From Spirogloea muscicola (lineage: Eukaryota; Streptophyta; Zygnematophyceae; Spirogloeales; Spirogloeaceae): a DNA stretch of 43,513 nucleotides. The DNA lies in the NCBI GenBank assembly GCA_009602725.1, contig WELB01000213.1, positions 188,445-231,957 on the forward strand, read 5' to 3'. Below the pieces are notes generated by a model. It saw only the letters and a list, made by a program, of their open reading frames with translations, had not been told where the DNA came from and did not search any database. Shown here piece after piece: positions 40,141 through 43,513 of the stretch. Within the stretch, counting starts at the first letter, position 1. Each line of letters starts with the position of its first letter. The translations under genes were made by a program, and so were the position numbers.

Positions 40141-40968
40141 GCACTTTGACCGGCTTCATTGGGCCTCGCTTATTGGCTTTTGGGCCAAATTGGCGTACCT
40201 CAGCCGTCGTCGCCCCTTGGAAGAGCTGCTCCTTCTTTTTGGTTGGCCTCTTATAGCCATCGGCCTACCTTTGCTGATCCCAGACGGTGGCACCACCTTG
40301 CGAGAATTGAGAAGGCGCGCTGCGCTTGATCTTCATCACATCAAGCGCGCCGGACATCAAGCCAATACGCTGTCCAGGCAAAAGCTAGTGCAGAATGGAG
40401 CAGAAAAAGCAGATGCAGCTCGTCCAAGGGGTGGCGAGGGCTGTGAAGGGCCAGCCGACACCAGATGACAGATCTTAAACCACCTTGCAAGCACCGCGCT
40501 GCCGACCTTCGACTGCCACTTCCTGGAGGCTCCCTGCCTTTGGATCTTGTGTCGTGCTGTCGAATGCGTCTCTCCGTGTCACACACAGGCGCAGCACTCT
40601 TCCCCACATATAAATAGGGATGTAGTTCCAAGGCGAGTAGGGCTCGAAGGTATGACGCTAAGAATGCCAGCTTCAGGAGTGTCTCAGATCTGGTGTCATT
40701 CGGGCTCTTGTGGTGTATGAGCGTTATCCTTCCTTAGGCTGGCATTCTGTAGCCAGCGCCCCCAGGAGCCAGAGCTTACCAGAGCTTCTTCTTCCAGCCG
40801 CCACAATTGCCTGCTTTGCACCACCGTGCCGGTCGCGCCCCAGGAGCAGCCTCTGGCTTGCGCTGCAGGGTTCCTCTCCCTCCTACCCCCTCATCTGACT
40901 TCTCACTATTGACACGGGGGTACTGAGAGGGCCCTGATTGCCAAGCCTGCGGCTCCGCCTGGTGTTGC
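40141..40968 (+). mobile_element. Degenerate retroelement debris with one intact tail
   Basis: The tail SDFSLLTRGY-stop occurs at about 40895-40926. A hairpin-like TTGGTTGGCCTCTTATAGCC lies at about 40238. A TATA-like CATATAAATAGGG at about 40607-40619 is seen but no gene follows it convincingly. The PATIACFAPPC segment near 40800 resembles one at about 21490 on the minus strand, so it too is repeat-derived. Confidence 0.55.
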
Positions 40969-41640
40969 ATGCACTCAAAACTCCCTCTTCATGCACGCAG
41001 CTGGCTTTTCACAGCCGCCAGTCATCACTTCACTTCATCAATTGCTCCTGCCACTGACTGCTGCACGCCGGGGGCCTTTCAATGCCCCGCCCTCAAAGTG
41101 CCTCCTCACTCTCCTGCCGACTCTCCCACGCTCGTCCGTCGCCAGCGGCCAGCCTCGCCAGGCTTCGCCCCGCTCCTCCACCCCAAGCGCTGCCTTATCG
41201 CTTCCACCCTGCCGCGCTCAGCGTCACCATGCAACAGCTCGTGCCGTCGGATGCTTCTACTTGCAGCCTTGAGAAAGCGGCGCGCCGTATTGCAAGTGCA
41301 TGAAGGTTCGCCGATGTACGCTCAGACGGTGTCTGCATCCAGTCTTCGCTTTTGGACTTCACAAAGTGGCGGTTGGCAGCTCAGAGAAGTGCAACTGCTG
41401 GGGGTCCCTCGCCCTCGGTGCACACAAGCCTCCTCCTGTGCGGCAGGCCTGTGTTGTAGAGCGACACCAAGGCGTGGTAGTTTTGGGACCCAGCGGGCCC
41501 GCGCTTGTTGCTCTCCGCCGGGCCGCGAGAGCGCATGCCATGCTCGTGGCGGGCACCGTTCGCCCCTACGTCGGCGGCCTGCGCCAGGTGAGCAGCGCAG
41601 CGTGCGGCGAGGGGGTGCGCAGGAGGAGAGGGCTGTCCTG
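40969..41640 (+). other. Possible coding exon(s), unassigned
   Basis: The + strand stretch about 41495-41587 reads ALVALRRAARAHAMLVAGTV then RPYVGGLRQ and ends at a good splice donor (CAG|GTGAGC). Upstream GC-rich frames are open but unremarkable. No downstream exon is visible before retroelement sequence starts at about 41660. It could be a first exon orphaned by insertion, or chance. Confidence 0.25.
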
Positions 41641-41654
41641 ACGAGGGAGAGAAG

Positions 41655-42960
41655 GCGCGCTGTGCGCATGAAATGAGAGGGTGGCCGATTCAAGCCAAGA
41701 CATTGTTCAGGCAAACAAAAGATAGTGCACAGAGTGGGGCAAATGAAACGAAGGCCTACGCTGAGGTGGCGCATGAGAGAATTTCGTGTATTTGGAACAG
41801 TCGAAGGCCAATATGGCCAAGTACAAAGGCAAAGCACGTCAAATGACGTAGCAGCTAGCATCTAGCAGCTACTGGAGCTGTTAGAGGAGTACGAGGACCT
41901 AAGCAGCCAAACATGTCGATTGCTGCTGGCATAAGCTGATCACATTGGGGGTAATCGGAGTAGTGCTGCAACTTTCTTTGTTCAGCACTGCCCACTGCGT
42001 GGCCAGCGATGTGTGTCGATGCTGGACCTTTATAGGCCTCCGTAATCACAATATCGACCAAAGCCCGTGGTCCTCCACCAGGTTGCACGCCCACAATGTC
42101 AAGTGTGCGGCGATGATGACGTCCCTGGGCATCCGTGGTGATTGGCATGATGTTGTTCACTTCCACGACCGCACGGTACCCGGCGTCGCGCATCAAACCC
42201 GCCAGAGCATCACGGAGGAGGTTGTGGATGCCCACCACTTCTGTCCAGTGGGGCATCGCAGCATGTGAGTGGCGAGCTCAGCACTCTCTGCACGGAAGCC
42301 GCACTCACACTGGCGCACCCCAATCAGGCAGTTAGGTGGGAGGCCGAGGAAAAGTTGAAGCAACGTCCGAAAGGCCTCGGAGCTGGTGCTGAAGGCGCTG
42401 GCCACGGCATGTGAGGTGATCCAGACTGTGGCTCCAGGTGTGGCGAGGGAAGTCTGTCTTGCCAGGCTCCTTGGGTTGTTGTGAATCTCTGGCAGCCTCC
42501 TCAAGCTTCTGCGGCGTTCATCTTCCACTGCCGTAACCAGTCCGGATTGTGGCCCTCTATCCGAAGCTTGGGCGAGAGCGGATAATGGCGTGAGTAGGGG
42601 TTGTATAGAGGGTAAAGAGCCGATTGCCGAGTCACGGATGCTCCTCAGATCCGCTTGGAAGGGTAAGGAGCCTTCCTCCACGTTGCGTACGGGATCGTGG
42701 AGGCAAGGGAAGCGCATGGGAAGCATAGAGGCGATCTGGTGCCAGCAGCCCAGGAAGGCTGCTTGCGCCGTCTGCTCCAACGACCGGCAGCCAAGGCCGC
42801 CCATGCGAGTGGGGAGGGAAACCTGGAGGGCAGATGAAGCGAGGGGAAAGAGGAAGATTGTAGAAGGGATGCCAGGGACTGCAGCAGGGAGTTGTCGAAT
42901 TCCTTGTAGAGCTCGCCCACCATGCCCAAGGAAAAGGAGGACCGGCAGAGCCCCTGGGCC
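41655..42960 (-). mobile_element. Best-preserved retroelement copy: post-RT region, CCHC motif and restriction-like-endonuclease-like domain
   Basis: Minus-strand frames from 42960 downward read VSLPTRMGGLGCRSLEQTAQ, then AAFLGCWHQIASMLP. Such a LPxRxGGLGxRS motif follows the reverse transcriptase thumb in many non-LTR elements. A charged linker comes next, then CECGFRAESAELATHMLRCP (a CxC-x-H-x3-C zinc motif). After a one-base frameshift in 42256-42193 come VGIHNLLRDALAGLMRDAGY, RTLDIVGVQPGGGPRALVDI, VITEA and STHIAGHAVGSAEQRKLQHY. The HN-RD and D...VDI acidic pattern resembles the restriction-like endonuclease at the C-terminus of several non-LTR clades; exact clade assignment is not possible by eye. 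The reverse transcriptase catalytic domain is missing, being truncated at about 42960. The 41655-41720 part carries the shared GCGCATGAAATGAGAGGG segment. Confidence 0.75.
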
Positions 42961-42984
42961 CGCTTTTACCGGCTCCTCTTACTT

Positions 42985-43060
42985 TGGCTTTGGACATTGT
43001 CCATTCTTTTTTGGGCTGGCTTTGCCAGCCCCTCTTCTCTATGGGCGCGCACTTCTTCTT
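42985..43060 (+). repeat. Hairpin repeat (type 1, +)
   Basis: GGACATTGTCCATTCTTTTT, then GGGCTGGCTTTGCCAGCCCC at about 43013-43032, then TCTTCTCTATGGGCGCGCAC. It matches, on the opposite strand, the unit at 38541. It directly abuts the truncated 5' end of the minus-strand copy at 42960. Confidence 0.85.
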
Positions 43061-43139
43061 TTTCCTGCGCCCGCTTCTGGAGCTGCTAGAGGAGTGAGGC
43101 AGTAGCAGTGGCAGGAGGAATGGAAGGGGGGGGAAAGAA

Positions 43140-43356
43140 GAAAGTGCTTGCCCATGAGAAGAGGGGCTGGCAAAGCCAGCCCAAAAAGAATGGGACAATG
43201 TCCAAAGCCGAGAAGAAAGAGGTGCCGGAAAAGGACTACGCCACAAGCAGCAAGCGTGGCCAGATTAACTGGTGGCTGGGAGAGGCCAGCCCAAAAGAAT
43301 GGACAAGGTCTGAAGGAGTCGGAGTGCTAAGGACTGAGACAGCAGTAAGCGAACTC
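43140..43356 (-). mobile_element. Two retroelement 3' units (type 1 and type 3 hairpins)
   Basis: The minus strand carries the type 3 hairpin unit (43356-43246), a direct repeat of 38527-38414. Downstream of it on the same strand is a type 1 unit with GGGCTGGCTTTGCCAGCCCC (about 43183-43164) ending CTCATGGGCAAGCAC. The order type 3 then type 1 is opposite to a simple duplication of the 38.4-38.7 kb block. Confidence 0.75.
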
Positions 43357-43513
43357 TCAGTAACCTCTCGTCAGTAGATGCAAATCTGAATAGCTAGCAG
43401 GCGGAAAGACGTCGCCCTGACGGAAGCCGGAGGCCGCCGCCAGAGCGCGGCCTGCGCGCAAGTGGACCGCAAAAGCTAGGGACCGCTGCAAAGAGACGGC
43501 CAGGCGCATCCGG
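43347..43513 (-). mobile_element. Retroelement family B tail running off the window
   Basis: The frame reads RMRLAVSLQRSLAFAVHLRA, GRALAAASGFRQGDVFPPAS and YSDLHLLTRGY-stop. It is collinear with the ends of the copies at 24193 (-) and 31930 (+). The copy continues beyond the window edge. Confidence 0.85.

Noticed and set aside
40607-40619. TATA-like motif as a gene promoter
   Set aside because: No convincing coding exon follows, and the surrounding sequence is retroelement debris.

Overview
The window looks like nuclear DNA of a GC-rich unicellular green alga. The signs are a chlorophyll a/b antenna protein (LHCB4/CP29), a plant-type guanosine deaminase, a plant-type PPR-CBS fusion protein, many short introns, TTTAGGG-like motifs in introns and TGTAA motifs downstream of several stops. 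A trebouxiophyte (Chlorella-like) lineage is a guess. No prokaryotic operon, tRNA, rRNA or CRISPR array was seen.

Layout: a retroelement tail and guanosine deaminase (+, 527-1762); cytosolic methionyl-tRNA synthetase with a C-terminal EMAPII-like tRNA-binding domain (-, 9260-2884), divergent from an unrecognised + strand first exon (9485-9649); tRNA (guanine-N1) methyltransferase TRM10 (-, 14662-11859); a PPR plus CBS-domain protein (-, 20520-15595); a Wss1/WLM DNA-protein-crosslink protease with two zinc fingers (-, 23536-21808); a retroelement-rich block (about 23.8-27.45 kb); an arginine-rich nuclear-type protein (+, 27617-29225); LHCB4 (-, 31271-29912) with an assembly gap and a 121-nt A run just upstream; more retroelement debris (31.6-34.9 kb); ribosomal protein uL29/RPL35 (+, 35089-36193); a small hypothetical membrane protein (-, 38176-about 37659); and a final retroelement block (38.4-43.5 kb) that holds the most informative copy.

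Exon structures were read by hand from splice sites, reading phase and family consensus. In TRM10, the PPR-CBS gene, the Wss1-like gene, LHCB4 and RPL35 all exons join in frame. Three of the inferred introns (in MetRS, TRM10 and RPL35) appear to start with GC rather than GT.

The genes are unrelated housekeeping genes and do not form a pathway. What ties the window together is one dispersed non-LTR retroelement family. It is present as about 20 severely 5'-truncated copies on both strands, nearly all ending in a version of the peptide SDLxLLTRGY-stop. They are associated with a pyrimidine-rich segment and a strong GGGCTGGC...GCCAGCCC hairpin. One copy (42960-41855, -) preserves a CCHC motif and a restriction-like-endonuclease-like C-terminal domain. 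This family is the best candidate here for something not previously described.
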